Assembly (NCBI RefSeq): GCF_002776525.5
Contig: NC_045444.1
Location: 27,760,902-27,824,901 of the forward strand
DNA length: 64,000 nucleotides
Source: Piliocolobus tephrosceles
Taxonomy: Eukaryota; Chordata; Mammalia; Primates; Cercopithecidae
Reading direction: 5' to 3'
This document shows, in pieces, positions 1 through 11,352 of the stretch. Below the pieces are notes generated by a model, which did no database searches, was not told the DNA's origin, and saw only the letters and a list, made by a program, of their open reading frames with translations. Every line of letters begins with the position of its first letter. Position 1 is the stretch's first letter. The position numbers and the translations under genes are program-made.

Positions 1-419
1 AGTTTCTTTAAAGCTGGCCATTTTCCAAATATTGGATTGAGTCCTGTGAGTGTTTATATAAGATGGAGATAAGTTTGATACAATGCAGAACCATAAAGGT
101 ATTTTTTGACATTCTGCTTTGCACTTAACTTGTTAGTATTGTTATTTGCATTGGAGATTACAATAGGCTGCAGTATAGTCAAAACCTGCCTCTTTTCAGC
201 TCACCAGAGTTACTTTACTTGGGTCTTATTCCAGGAAATAGTAACTACATATTTTCTGAAACATTTCCTCGGCCTTATACTTAACCAAGCCTTAGAAATG
301 CATGCAGTATACAACTCATGTCTTCTTTATTTAAACATCTGAAGAGCTCCATAGTGTCTTCACCTATCAGAAGCTCTCCAATCAATTTTTTTCAAGACCA
401 GTTGTGAAGATCATTGGTT
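1..419. other. Unique intronic sequence
   Basis: AT-rich sequence; I see no gene or recognisable repeat. A 78-codon open frame at 106-342 has no family resemblance and looks like a chance ORF. Confidence 0.5.
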
Positions 420-830
420 TCATTTATTCATCTGTCTTAAATGTCCTAACATGTTCCAGACACTACACATCAGAGATAGAAATGAAATATGTTCACTACC
501 CTCAAGGAGTTCACAGTCTAAGAGAAAAAATGTCAGCACTGGACAACAGTCACAGCACTTGTTAGCAAATGCTGTGAGAGAAGGAGGCTCACAGGCAGAT
601 GTGCAGTATAGGCTGAGGTGCAAAGGTGGGAAAGGCTACTAAACAAACACGAATGGAGGTGAAACCAAAGAGGAGGGCAAATTATAGGTCATCGTTATCC
701 CCAGATGTCCTGCCAAGGAAAGTTTCATTTTATTCTAAAAGCAACTGGAAACCACTAAAGGTTTTTAGACAGATCTCTTTGGGTTTCTAAAAAGGTCATT
801 CTAATTGCAGGGTGCCAAATGGATTGGACA
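420..830 (-). mobile_element. L2 LINE fragment
   Basis: Degraded L2 in reverse orientation. A diverged ATTTATTGAGCAC / CCAGGCACTG-like start is followed by a CTCAAGGAGTTCACAGTCTA block and a downstream block ending in the ATCACTCTGGCTGC-like motif, all in the order expected for reversed L2. Divergence is high and the limits are approximate. Confidence 0.6.
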
Positions 831-1844
831 TCCTAGTTCTTTTCAATTAACAAAATTGTATACATATCTACCTCTGGCTTTAACAACAATGATGTGTCAT
901 TTCTCATTGACACATCCCATTAAATAGGGCTAGATATGGCTAAGATCATACTTTTCATTGTTAACTCTTACATGGCTGTATAGTTCACAAAATGTAGAAT
1001 TTCAGAAAAATCACAGATTGCAATAACTATTTTCTATGGAATTTTCTGCTTATGGCTGATGAATTAGTTATCAATCTTAAGTTGATAAACATATGGTCCA
1101 AAAGGAGATCAGCTAAAATGATTTAATCAGTCCAAGCTTGCAGGTTTCTATAGATAATTCATTAGCACTGAAGATTTGTATTTTTTAAAATAAACCAAAA
1201 CTCTGTTTATATTTTGAAAACTTCTTCGGGGTCTAGGTCTAGATTTTAAATTAATTCCATTGCCTAGCAGTGATTCTTTTTTGTTTATATTTCAATTATT
1301 AATATAAGTATTTTAGTAGAAAATTTATTTTAAATAATAATGTCTTAATTTACATGTTCCTTAAGGTTGTGTACTCCTCTGGTAATGTAAGTCTAAATTA
1401 GATAAAAGATCATTTAACCCTCTTCCCTAAAAGTACTTAGATTTATAAATACTGAAAGCTGAAATTCCATACTATTTCATCTCTACTTTTCTTATGGGAT
1501 TTAACACCACAAAACAATGAACTGCTGGAATACTGGTACACATACTCCTCACTCTTCTCAAGTCCTATGTCTACCACACAGGCTTTACTCCGCAGCCTCA
1601 GCTATGATTTTTCAATATAGTGTCATTCACACATTTTCCAAAGTGAAATTTTATTTAGTATATCTGTAAGAAATGTTTTTGAAATGATGAATTGCTTTTC
1701 AGTTAAATTTTCCTGCCATCTATAGAAGCAAGTTAAAGAAACAAGAATTAACCAAAAGAAATAAAGATTGCAAAATAGGATAATTTTTAAAAATCACAAA
1801 AGTGAACTGACTTTGATTATTACTATTGTGGAATAATTAAGTTT
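831..1844. other. Unique intronic sequence
   Basis: AT-rich, CpG-poor, with no recognisable coding or repeat content. Confidence 0.5.
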
Positions 1845-2045
1845 TAATTCTGTAGAGTGCTATAAAATTTGTAAAACACTTTCATTATCTTATTCAATTT
1901 TGAAACAACCTCATGTACTAAGCTGTCATTAGTTACATTTTGCAGATACAAAATCTCAGTTTTGAAGAAATTAAGTGACTTGTTCAGAATTTCTCCACTA
2001 GAATAAAAAGCCTGAATGCAAACCTAAATCTTTGGCTTCAGGATC
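1845..2045 (+). mobile_element. MIR SINE
   Basis: Diverged MIR in forward orientation: CTTTCATTATCTTATTCAAT, then an ATTTTGCAGATAC block (consensus ATTTTACAGATGAGG), then TTAAGTGACTTGTTCAGAA (consensus TTAAGTAACTTGCCCAAGG), and a Ser/Lys-rich tail region resembling GTAAGTGGCAGAGCC. Confidence 0.7.
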
Positions 2046-2735
2046 AATCTATATTCCACGATAAATTCTATGTCATTAAGATATAAATGGTATCAGATTT
2101 TTAAATATTTCCTCTTTGTCACTTGGAATATGCCATTGCCCACAGCAAACATCTTGTTGCCTCCCGACACCTCACCCAAAAAATGCTAGATCAATTTAAT
2201 ATGAGGTTAAGACAAATACTAGAGTATAATAATCAGTGGCAATAATGATGACCTTGAAAAATCTGATAACAATATAAAATTTTTAAAAGTTGAAGGTTAC
2301 ATTATGTCTCATATCTAGGCAATGCTATGCAATAATTATTGTATCCTGCTTTTTAAAAAATTCATGACATTTTTATGTGATCACATGATAGCTCTCATTT
2401 AGCTAAAATACTGAATTAATGGGACAAATATACATAAGCATAAAGGCATATATTATAAAAATAATTATAACATTATACATATTTAATATAAAGCTTCATA
2501 TTTAAGGCAAAATGTATACATACATTTATACATTTTTGCCTTAATTAGAATAGACAGATGCCCTAAAATGTAAATAAGTGCATTTTCTGAGTGAGTTCTG
2601 CTTAGTTGTTTAATTCTGTGAGATGAGAAAAAAAAAAAGTTGATATGTTTCACAATATAAAAATTGACATTTAGAAACAAGTTATATTTATTACAACATT
2701 TGCTGGGTTAAAATAAAACTATACTGCTCAAAAAG
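2046..2735. other. Unique intronic sequence
   Basis: AT-rich, with no recognisable gene or repeat family. A short poly-A run lies at 2,628-2,638. Confidence 0.5.
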
Positions 2736-2740
2736 GTTGA

Positions 2741-3114
2741 TGCTATGGTTTAAACGTGTCTTCTAAAGCTTATATATTAGAAACTGAATTCCCAATGCAA
2801 TGTTGTAGAGAGGTGGGACCTTAAGAGGCGATTAGGTCATAAGGGTTCTGCCCTTATTAATGGATTAATGTGGCTATTGTGAAAATGAGTTAATTATCAC
2901 AGGAGTGGGTTGCTGAGTAAAGGATGAGTTTGGTCCCCTTCTGTCCTTTTACTTTTGCACCTCTGCCTTCTGCTATGGGCTGACGCAGCAAAAGGACCCT
3001 CACCAGATGCTGACACCTGAATATTGGACATCCGAGCCTCCAGAAATTATCTGTTTTTTTAAAGACACCTAGTCTCAACTTTTCTGTTTCAAAATCGTAA
3101 AATGGGCTGAGACA
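2741..3114 (+). mobile_element. MST-type MaLR solo LTR
   Basis: A single degraded LTR of the ERVL-MaLR (MST) class. It starts TGCTATGGTTTAAACGTGTC and carries the typical GAGAGGTGGGACCTTAAGAGG block, GGTCATAAGGGTTCTGCCCT, GGATTAATG, CTTCTGCTATG and CACCAGATGCTGACACC, and ends near GGGCTGAGACA. The flanking 5-bp duplications are GTTGA (2,736-2,740) and GTTGT (3,115-3,119), with one mismatch. No internal proviral sequence is present, so it is a solo LTR and not functional. Confidence 0.8.
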
Positions 3115-3152
3115 GTTGTTCTTAGTCCAACTGTCTCATTATAGGCATTCAA

Positions 3153-3294
3153 GAATTTTTTTTTTTTTTTTAATTGAGACAGAGTCTCGCTCTGTTTCCC
3201 AAGCAGGCTGGTCTCGAACTCCTGACCTCAAGTGATCCACCGGCCTCAGCCTCCCAAAGTGCTGGGATTACAGTCTTGAGCCACTATACCTGGT
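3153..3294 (-). mobile_element. Alu, internally deleted to about one monomer
   Basis: Reverse Alu with a T-run tail (3,156-3,171). Sequence runs from the GAGACAGAGTCTCGCTCTGT 3' end directly into GGCTGGTCTCGAACTCCTGA and the left-monomer head, skipping about 160 bp. The join lies at the CAGGCTGG motif that is repeated in both monomers. Flanking GCATTCAA duplications at 3,145-3,152 and 3,295-3,302 support an ordinary insertion followed by deletion. Confidence 0.88.
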
Positions 3295-3310
3295 GCATTC
3301 AATAAATTAT

Positions 3311-3362
3311 GTATATATATATATATTTATATTATATAAGTATATTATATATATTATATAAT
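3311..3362. repeat. TA-rich low-complexity tract
   Basis: Imperfect alternating TA sequence adjoining the Alu target site. Confidence 0.85.
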
Positions 3363-6300
3363 GTTTCATAAGAGCTTATATTAGATACATTCATAATTTT
3401 ATTCATTCTACTAGTATAATTTTCAGACAAAAGTCTTATAGTTTGAGTACTTAGGGCTACAGATATATCTTAATGGCTCCAAAAAGGTTCCTAACACATT
3501 TCTGAAAATCAAATATCAAATCTCTTTAAAAATTATATATAATATATGAGATGACTCAAATATAAAAATGAATTTATAGGGAACTCTCCATAAATAATAA
3601 AGCAGACATGTTATCTGAAATAAATCTTTCCTGTGATTTTAGAGCTCTACCATTATGCTAAATTGTTTTTCTCAAATAAGCTTCTATTCATTTCAATTCC
3701 ATGGGAAATAGCAATCCAAAATTTAAAATTAGCTTAAAAAATCTATATGATCAGTCTTTTCATGTTATCCACTAAGAGCGTAATTTGCAAGTAATTAATC
3801 AATAGATGTTCAATAAAAAATCCACTAAAGCATAGGTTGTCAATGTTATTGACTACTCTTCCTCTCTCATGGAAAAAGAAAAGTCCATCACTGAATGAAA
3901 AGAGAATTTCCATTTTTAGAGTCTTTGCCATTTTAATGATTATTTCATGGCACTATTGTTCTAATATCCTATATTTGCTTGAAGAGCTAAAGGATTAAAT
4001 GACTGAACACTGACAAAGCTGAGTGAGGAGGCTTGGACATTCAACAGTTTTGTTTTCACTACCAAGTGGATGGAGGATTTGTAAAATTATTTTTCAAGCA
4101 TGCTCTTTAATTTGCCATTAGTGCATGTTTACATAAGTTTGCTATCACTTATGATTATCTTATACAGACATAACACAAGTAAAAAGGGACAAAAGAATCC
4201 TATAGATGCTCACATCGCTCCACACACCTGAGATCTAGTTATATTTTTGGCTCCAGCCTTCGGCTAAAATTTGCTCTGTAGAATTTATTCACCAAGGTCA
4301 CTAAAGTCAGATTGCTTGTATATTGCGCCCAACTGACTTCAGCTAAAGACAACTGAGTATTTCAAGTGCTGGGGTGCCTCATGATCTCAGGACTATTGGT
4401 CACAGGAATTATGCTTATCCAAGAATTTTTCTAGTGAGCCTGAAGTGGTGTCTTACCTGAAAATGAATTTTTGAGAGACAAATATCTCAATTTTCATTTA
4501 GCAGGATTCTTCTGTTACGTGTGAAAATCAGCTTAAAGAGACCAACAACAGCAAAAAAGAACATGATGACCTTATCAGCATTATGAACCTCAGTAGACTA
4601 GGAAAGAGGACATTTAGAGTGGACTTTGGGAGGGGAACAACGGTTTCCCAAAGATTGTTATAGCTTAATGAGTTCCGTGACCACACATCCATTATGTCAG
4701 GTAAACATGGCTCCCTGCTGGCTCCCCAAAGTCTGCTGACATTGCTGGTTATGATGTTAACTCACTTTAATGCCCTAGAAATGTTTTAATGTCTTTTTCT
4801 CCTATTTTTACAATATTAGAACAAGGCTTGAATTTACCAAGAAAATGTAAGAGCAAAAACAAAAGAACATAACTTGGGCACTTCTGAGAGCAGTTCTGTG
4901 TTGTCACTATAAGCAATGCTTATTTTGAGAAATTAAAAATAATTTTGAGAATACCTATGAATTTATCAGAAATAAAGAATTTTCAAATATAAACACACTC
5001 TAATAAATGACCTCCCTTTAGTTAAAGGAAGCCCAAGATTAACATCGTACATATTTTGTCTAAAATTACTGGTTTTTAAATTGCTTTGCATGAAACCAAA
5101 AACATAACATGTTTGGTTTTCAAAAGACAAAAGTAATAAAAAAATGTTGTTTTAAATTTCAGGATTATTTTATTCAAATGGGAGTTTTTCCCACTGAGGA
5201 GGAAAATAATGTGTGCATTAAACATTCCTCACAGGCCCCTTACCTGAAGAGAAAATAATAGCATCAGCAAAGTACAGTGTCAACATTTAAAAGTGATGCT
5301 TGGTTTGGTTGTTTTCAAAAGCTGTGTAGAATGATATGTGTAGTATTAAAAGAGACAAACCTAAGCCTTGATTTTAGTCTTCATTCTGATTTTCTGACAG
5401 AAAATCTTTAATGTACAGACTCTGATGAGAAAGCAAACTATCCTTTATGTAAATTTATCACTTAGAAGCATTGAACATGTACTTGATATTATACAAGCAC
5501 ATCATTCTTCCTGGAATAAAAAATCCTCTTTTTTCAAGAAGTAAAGTGGTACTTATGGAGCATAAAGAATAAAATAGGGGGTTCTTTTCCCCATACTTGT
5601 TTATTTATAAGGCAAATGTAAAAGCCCTGCATGGGTAAAAATATATAATGAAAATCAGAAAAAGTCCTTATTTTTAATCTATAAAATTAAAATAAAAAGC
5701 CATCTAAAATAATACTATCAAAATCAGAAAAGTATTCCAGGTTGCCAATAATTTAGTCTTGATATTTTCAGATTCAACATGGCGGTGGATCCCCACAGAA
5801 CACGCAGCAAGAGAGCAGTCATGACTTGAGGGATCACCGATAAGTTACTACGTAGTAGGAGAAACTCTCTGTCCTAATGTAGCCAAAATGTCATTTTAAA
5901 CTGTCTGAGGAACATATAAAGTACATTTTGAATGACTAATCTGAGGGAGAAAATATGAGAATCTATATTGAAGTATTTTCTGCAACAATGATCTTGTCTT
6001 TGATAATAAAGTAGTTCATTAATTATATTCATACAATTCTTAATGATTTCTTTTAGAAACTATTTTTAAAGCCCACCTTGGGTTCAGTAGATTGTAAAGA
6101 ACAACATCTCCTACATATCTCACTCTTCAGGAGTTCATCTTATATTAACTGTGTCATAATGAACAACCTGTTGTAAATTGATTCTCTTTTTCTTCACTAA
6201 TTTTGTTCCTGCAATACCCTCTGTTTAGATATCCATCTAAGGCAGCAATAGTCTATATGGCACTTTTATGCTAATTAGAAAAAGGCACCTTTGGACAAAT

Positions 6301-6520
6301 GCAACCCCGGATTAGGGCACATAGTTTGATAAATAGAATGCAGTGTGGATGTCACTACTCCTTTCCATTTCTATATGTAGTTCCTTTGTGCAGTGCACAG
6401 ACCTTGCAGCAGACCTGATCTCTCCTATTAAAACTTCACTGATTTCTAAGCGTTAATAACTGCCCAGTGTAGGCAAAACTGGAGATCCAGAAAAGTATGT
6501 ATATAATAATAAAAGTACAA
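3363..6520. other. Unique intronic sequence
   Basis: About 3.2 kb of AT-rich sequence with no recognisable gene, RNA gene or interspersed repeat. A perfect 12-bp palindrome, TACTACGTAGTA, lies at 5,846-5,857 in a slightly GC-richer patch (about 5,770-5,860). Confidence 0.45.
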
Positions 6521-6524
6521 TAAT

Positions 6525-6740
6525 GCCTAGTGTGTGTTAGGAAGTCACTTTGAGTTGGAGGTATATAAATCTCTGTTCTATGCTCACAACATCCCTTTGA
6601 GCTTTTTTTGCAAAGAGGTATACAAAGATTCAGGGAGATTCTGTATCATGGCCAATGTTATACAGCTAACAAGTGATAAAGCCTGCATTTGCGGACAAGC
6701 AGACTGACTTTAAAACTTAATCTCATTACCTCAACCCTAA
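6525..6740 (+). mobile_element. MIR SINE
   Basis: Diverged forward MIR: CTCACAACATCCCTTTGAG block, a degraded ATTTTACAGATG block, and ACAGCTAACAAGTGATAAAG (consensus ACACAGCTAGTAAGTGG), followed by the AGACTGACTTTAA end region. Confidence 0.75.
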
Positions 6741-7189
6741 CATGTGTTTTGTAAATTATCGCAAACAGTGAAAGTGTAGGCTCCTGGATCTTGCACATAC
6801 ATTTCTCTCCTCACATTCAAGTAGTAGAAAGCAAAAAACTAAATGATAATGGGGCAAAGAAACCTGAGAAAAAAACTGAGAGTCTTGAGAGAGGCTTTTG
6901 TCCATGAATAATGTTTTAACTTCCTTATTGGATTGTTTATAACCTGATTCATTCTGAAAAGAATTTAAAGATGATATCCTCCATTTAAATCATACCACAT
7001 GGTGGCATATTAAACAACCAAACAAGCAAACAAACAGGTAAAGTCCATCTGTTACAATGGGGTTTCCGGTATGAATAGCATTGCTGTTCTGTTTGTAGAA
7101 TCAATGCAAGTCTTAAATATTTTCATCATGCAGGACTATATGACTGAGTACTACTAGTATAGCAAACATTATTACTAATACTTCTACTA

Positions 7190-7370
7190 GTAAACTTCCT
7201 TTCATTGAGTGCCTATTATAAACAGAAAACAGGTATTGTCTCAAAACTTCAAAAGAATAATGTATACTAGCTATCATTATCCTCATTTTATACATAAGAA
7301 AATACAAACTTGAAGAGATAATGTAATTGATCTGAGGTCACAGTGCCATATAAGTGCAGTCTTTTCTTAT
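7190..7370 (+). mobile_element. MIR SINE
   Basis: Diverged forward MIR: CATTGAGTGCCTATTATA, ATCATTATCCTCATTTTATA, TAATGTAATTGATCTGAGGTC. The order matches the MIR core. Confidence 0.75.
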
Positions 7371-8430
7371 ACAATGATACACCATATTGTTGCTGAGCAT
7401 GGTAGCAAAGCAGAAGCTGAAAAGCATTACATCAAGGTGCCTTTCCATCTGTGCTATGAATTCTAGTATTACATGTACCAGTAACTTACATCACAGTTAT
7501 TAATATACAGATGACCAACAGTCCACCAGAAATGCTCAACCTGCCTCTAGTCTAGCCTATAGATCTAATATCTAGTTTACAGAAAATATCAGTTACAGAG
7601 TACAAATATAGATAAAATAATGAGAAAGAACAAATTCAGAATATTGAATATTCTATAAGGTCAAACTCATGAAAAAATATGGAGGGACTAAAATTCATCA
7701 TAAAAGGAGAATTAAGAAAAATTATGTATTAAGAAAAAGAACAACTAAATATAATGTGTGATCCATGATTATGTAGTAGTTAAAAAGAAAAAGAGCTTTA
7801 AAAAGCCATAAAATATAAAGAAAACTGGAAAAATACAAAATGAGCTACCAAATTCGAGAGGGAAATAAAGAAGATGAGTTTTACTGGAGGAAACATGGAA
7901 GATGTCATACAATCAGAGGCATTTGTTCCATCTATCGCATGGCGTTGCTCTGTGATTTTCCAGACTACATTGATTTCCTCATTGTCTAAACTAGAATCTT
8001 GACTATAACATTTTTGAATAAATATTTCTAGATAGCGTTCTCTAATTATTTCTTGTGTGTAAGCCGCTTCGCCCCAGGATTCTATTTTCTACTCTTCTAA
8101 TGGGTTCTGATGTGCTCTGTACAAGACTCCATAGCAGGTACTCAAGTAGATTGAGGCATTGAATATTTTTGTACACACAAGACTCTCAAAGCCTCTTGCT
8201 AGCCAGTCGGAGTATTAACACAAAGCAATGTGTGTTGCAATTAAACTCCAGCGTAAATTCAAGGATTAAAGGATTACTTGAAGTTATTTGTAATTCACTG
8301 CTCTTATTGCAAAATTTAATCTAACTAGATGCTAATAAAAATAAGTTGGTACTTAACCACCAGGGGAAAGAAAGATTCCTTCAGTGGTTATGGAATGCAG
8401 CCTCAACACATTTTGGTGAGGTGGGAGGCT
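7371..8430. other. Unique intronic sequence
   Basis: AT-rich, with no recognisable gene or repeat family. Confidence 0.45.
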
Positions 8431-8431
8431 T

Positions 8432-8575
8432 TATGCATTATTCTCCTGATTTTACGAGACAGGAAATAGACACAGAGAGAGGCTAAGTGACTTGCCCAAG
8501 GACAAAGAGTGAGTCAGATGCAGAGCTGGGAATCAAGCCCACTTCTCTTGGTTCCCAGTGTACAGCTTTTCTCAG
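8432..8575 (+). mobile_element. MIR SINE
   Basis: Well-preserved MIR core: CTCCTGATTTTACGAGACAG, AGAGAGAGGCTAAGTGACTT, GCCCAAGGACAAAGAG, then GCAGAGCTGGGAATCAAGCC. It explains the 77-codon open frame starting at 8,509. Confidence 0.85.
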
Positions 8576-9732
8576 CAAGTCATAATGCCTTTCAGATGGA
8601 TCATTTCCTAAAATGTATTAAGTTGTTAAAAATTCAATATGGGTGTTTCATTACTTTCCAACTAGTTCTGTTTCTCACTACCTTACTAGAGCTATTATCA
8701 GAAGCTAAACCGATGGTCAGATTAGTAATTCCATATCTATAATTTTTAAGCAATACCTCATTAAAACTGGATATATACAGATATCGAAGAAGAATCAGAG
8801 TTTTTAGAGAACAAGGTTAGGTTTAGACTTTACAGTTTCCAAAAAAAAAAAAAAAAATGTAGCTTCAAAGTTAGGAAAAAGTGGAAATTATCATGTAGAA
8901 CAAGGTCTCATCAGCCACCAGAAATTTTAAACCAAAAGAACACAACAATGTTTCGTTCATGGTGAAGCAGCACTAAAAACAAAACAAAATAAATAAATAA
9001 ATAAAAATGTGTGTACATTGAAAAAGTGGAGATTCTAGGCCTTTGGAGAAGATTCTGGACACTTGCTTTTATTTAAGCAATGCTTGTTCCATTATCTGGG
9101 ATTTTACCAGTTAGTTCATTGGCAATTCTGAACCATTGACAGGCGCCATCCATTTCAGTGAAAATTACTAGAGCCTCTTATTGTGCTAACTAAACCAGAA
9201 ACGCTAACTAAGCAGGCCAGATGCTCAAACTCCTATATGTCCTCCAGCTGTGATCACTGGAAACATCACTAACTGATAACAATGCCCTTTACCAATTAAT
9301 CCAGACTCAGATAGGATCTCTCTATATACAGCAGTATGAACAGCCACCGCCAGTTAGTCACGACTGGTCTAAAACATCAAACCCATTCGCTATCTCTAGC
9401 ATCTACTTCTCTATGCACTCCCCTCTGCAAGCCAAGATATAGAATCCTTATAGGCCCATTGTCTTACCTTACCTGCCAGTTCTGATCAAAACTTTGCTAT
9501 TGTCTCCTTTATGACTTGCTTATGCTTCTTTTTAAGTCAACATCCCTAACCCGGATTTGAGAAAGGATCAATATGCAGTAGTCTGTTTTATAAAACTTAT
9601 CTGCAATTCTCCTTAGAAACTTTGAAAACAGTGGATTTCAAATGCCTTAAGAAGCATCACCTCCTGTAATCACAACAATTCAGAATTCTAGTCAGCATAT
9701 AATCAATTATTGCAGTGAATATTAAAATTAAA
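8576..9732. other. Unique intronic sequence with minor A-rich runs
   Basis: A poly-A run (8,841-8,857) and an (AAAT)n run (8,988-9,007) are present. The stretch 9,120-9,560 is more GC-balanced than its surroundings and could be an unrecognised old LTR or DNA-transposon relic, but I cannot name it. Confidence 0.4.
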
Positions 9733-10301
9733 GTATTGAGTAGTTCTATTCCAGCAACCCCACTGCAGAGTATATACCTAAAATAAAAGAAATCAGCATA
9801 TCAAAGAGACATCTGTGCCACTATTTTTATTGAAGCATTGTTCATAATAGCCAAGATACAAAATCGAACTAAGTGTCTACCGAGATGAATAGATAAACAA
9901 AATGTGGTACATATACACAATGAAATATTATTCAGTCATGGAAAAGAATACGATTCTGTCATTTACAGCAACATAGATGGAGCTGGAGGGCATTATACAA
10001 AGGGAAATAAGCCAGACCCAAAAAGGCAGGTATCCCATGTTATTACTGATATGTGGGGGTTCATGAAGGTAAAGAGTAGAGCAATAGATACTGGAGCCTG
10101 GGAAAGGTGTGCTAGGGTGGGAAATGAAGAGCAGCTGGTTAATGATTACAACACACATTTAGATAGATAGAATAAGATCTGGTGTTGGATAGCACAATAG
10201 GGTGACTATAGTTCATAATTTATTGTACATTTCAAAATGAAAGATTTGGAATGTTGACAACAAAAAGAAATAATAAATGTTTGAGGTGGTAAAAATCCCA
10301 A

Positions 10302-10350
10302 AAAGGCCTGTAACCCTGGGCCCACCTTCACACAAGGCCAGAATCTGCTC
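10302..10350 (+). repeat. 49-bp copied segment, copy A
   Basis: A 49-bp segment beginning AAAGGCCTGTAACCCTGGGC and ending AGAATCTGCTC matches 12,355-12,403 at 47 of 49 positions in the same orientation. It interrupts otherwise continuous L1M 3'UTR sequence, so this copy is the inserted one. Confidence 0.9.
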
Positions 10351-10352
10351 CC

Positions 10353-10382
10353 AATGATCGAAAAAACCCAGTTTCGATCATT
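10353..10382. repeat. Perfect 11-bp inverted repeat (hairpin)
   Basis: Arms AATGATCGAAA (10,353-10,363) and TTTCGATCATT (10,372-10,382) flank an 8-base loop. The right arm belongs to the L1M 3'UTR and the left arm looks like an inverted copy of it inserted with the 49-bp segment. Confidence 0.9.
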
Positions 10383-10872
10383 ACGCATTGCATATTTATA
10401 TCAAAATATGACATGTGTCCATAAATATGTACAACTACTATGAATCCATAAAAACTAAAAATAGAAATACATAAAGTTATGAGCAAAATGATTTCTTTTA
10501 GAACAGTAAAACACAGTAACAGAGGAATTGTTCTTGCAATTGGTTATCACCTTCAGATAACCTTATGATACTTAAGAGAGTGCATTCAGTTAGAAGCCTG
10601 TGAAATTTCAACATCCTATGAAATGCTTTAGAGAAGTGATTGATTCCAGGCTGCAAACAGAGAAAATAAATACAAGATGAGCTTGGAGCATCCGGCAGTA
10701 TTCGAAAATAAGAAAGTGCTCAAAAAAGGATAAGGGTATGTCAAAGGGTGGAGGAGGCAAACTGAAAGGGCTCCCAATGGCCAAAGGTGGAACAATTGAG
10801 TGAGAAAATAAACAGTGACAGTACTAGATTATATCACAAAAAATAAATTACCTGTGAGTCTATACTAAGATA

Positions 10873-10874
10873 GA

Positions 10875-10909
<35 letters not shown>
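10873..10909. repeat. (ATAA)n microsatellite
   Basis: About nine tandem AAAT units inside the L1M 3'UTR. Confidence 0.95.
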
Positions 10910-10972
10910 GGAAGTGATAGCTCCTCCTTAGAGAAGCATTCCAATTAATAAGTGTATAGTAGAAAGAATGCA

Positions 10973-11101
10973 TCTGGGCACAACAGCTCACGCCTGTAAT
11001 CCCAGAACTTTGGGAGGCCAAGGCGGGTGAATTATTTGAGGTCAGGAGTGTGAGACCAGCTGGCCAACATGGTGAAACCTTGTCTCTATTAAAAATATAA
11101 A
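10973..11101 (+). mobile_element. Alu left-monomer fragment
   Basis: Alu head and left monomer (GGGCACAACAGCTCACGCCT ... TGGTGAAACCTTGTCTCTA) stopping at the mid-Alu A-rich linker, with no right monomer. It splits the surrounding L1M. A possible TGCATC duplication lies at both ends. It could be a free left Alu monomer or an Alu truncated at the linker. Confidence 0.85.
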
Positions 11102-11352
11102 TTCATTGCATCCTGTATTGGATATTGGCATAGAACATCATTAGTGGAAAAAACTGGTAAAATATGAATAAAATCTATACCCTTGTTAATAATGTTGTCT
11201 TGCCAATGCTACATTTTTGTTTTCATATTATATTATAGTTATGTATTATGTTAGTATCTGGGGAATTGGTTGAAGGGTGTATGGAAACGTTCTGTATTAG
11301 ACTTACAAATTTTCTGTAAGTCTAAAATTATATCAAAATATAAAGCAAAAAA

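Larger units (their letters stand above)
9735..10485 (+). mobile_element. L1M 3' end (ORF2 tail plus 3'UTR), patched
   Basis: Old LINE-1 in forward orientation. It has ORF2 C-terminal sequence (CCAGCAACCCCACTGCAGAG, GTGGTACATATACACAATG, AACATAGATGGAGCTGGAGG), then the L1M 3'UTR (AATAATAAATGTTTGAGG, TCATTACGCATTGCATATTT, ACAACTACTATGAATCCATA). The 3'UTR is interrupted at 10,301-10,363 by a foreign segment described in the findings. The 88-codon frame at 9,904-10,170 is a remnant of ORF2, not a gene. Confidence 0.85.
10650..11352 (+). mobile_element. L1M (MC/ME-type) 3' end, interrupted by Alu fragment
   Basis: Old L1 3'UTR in forward orientation: GGGCTCCCAATGGCCAAAGG, a block with an (ATAA)n run, AGAAGCATTCCAATTAATAA, then after the Alu fragment CCTGTATTGGATATTGG, ATTAGTGGAAAAAACTGGTA, and TTCTGTAAGTCTAAAATTAT near the end. 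The element is inert. Confidence 0.75.

Noticed and set aside
9120..9560. GC-balanced stretch as a mitochondrial insertion or LTR
   Set aside because: No recognisable mitochondrial gene or LTR landmark (no TG...CA ends or polyadenylation context) that I could defend.
10302..10350. GCCTGTAACCCTGGG as an Alu piece (GCCTGTAATCCCAGC)
   Set aside because: Only the first nine bases fit Alu; the rest of the 49 bp does not match any part of Alu, but it does match 12,355-12,403.
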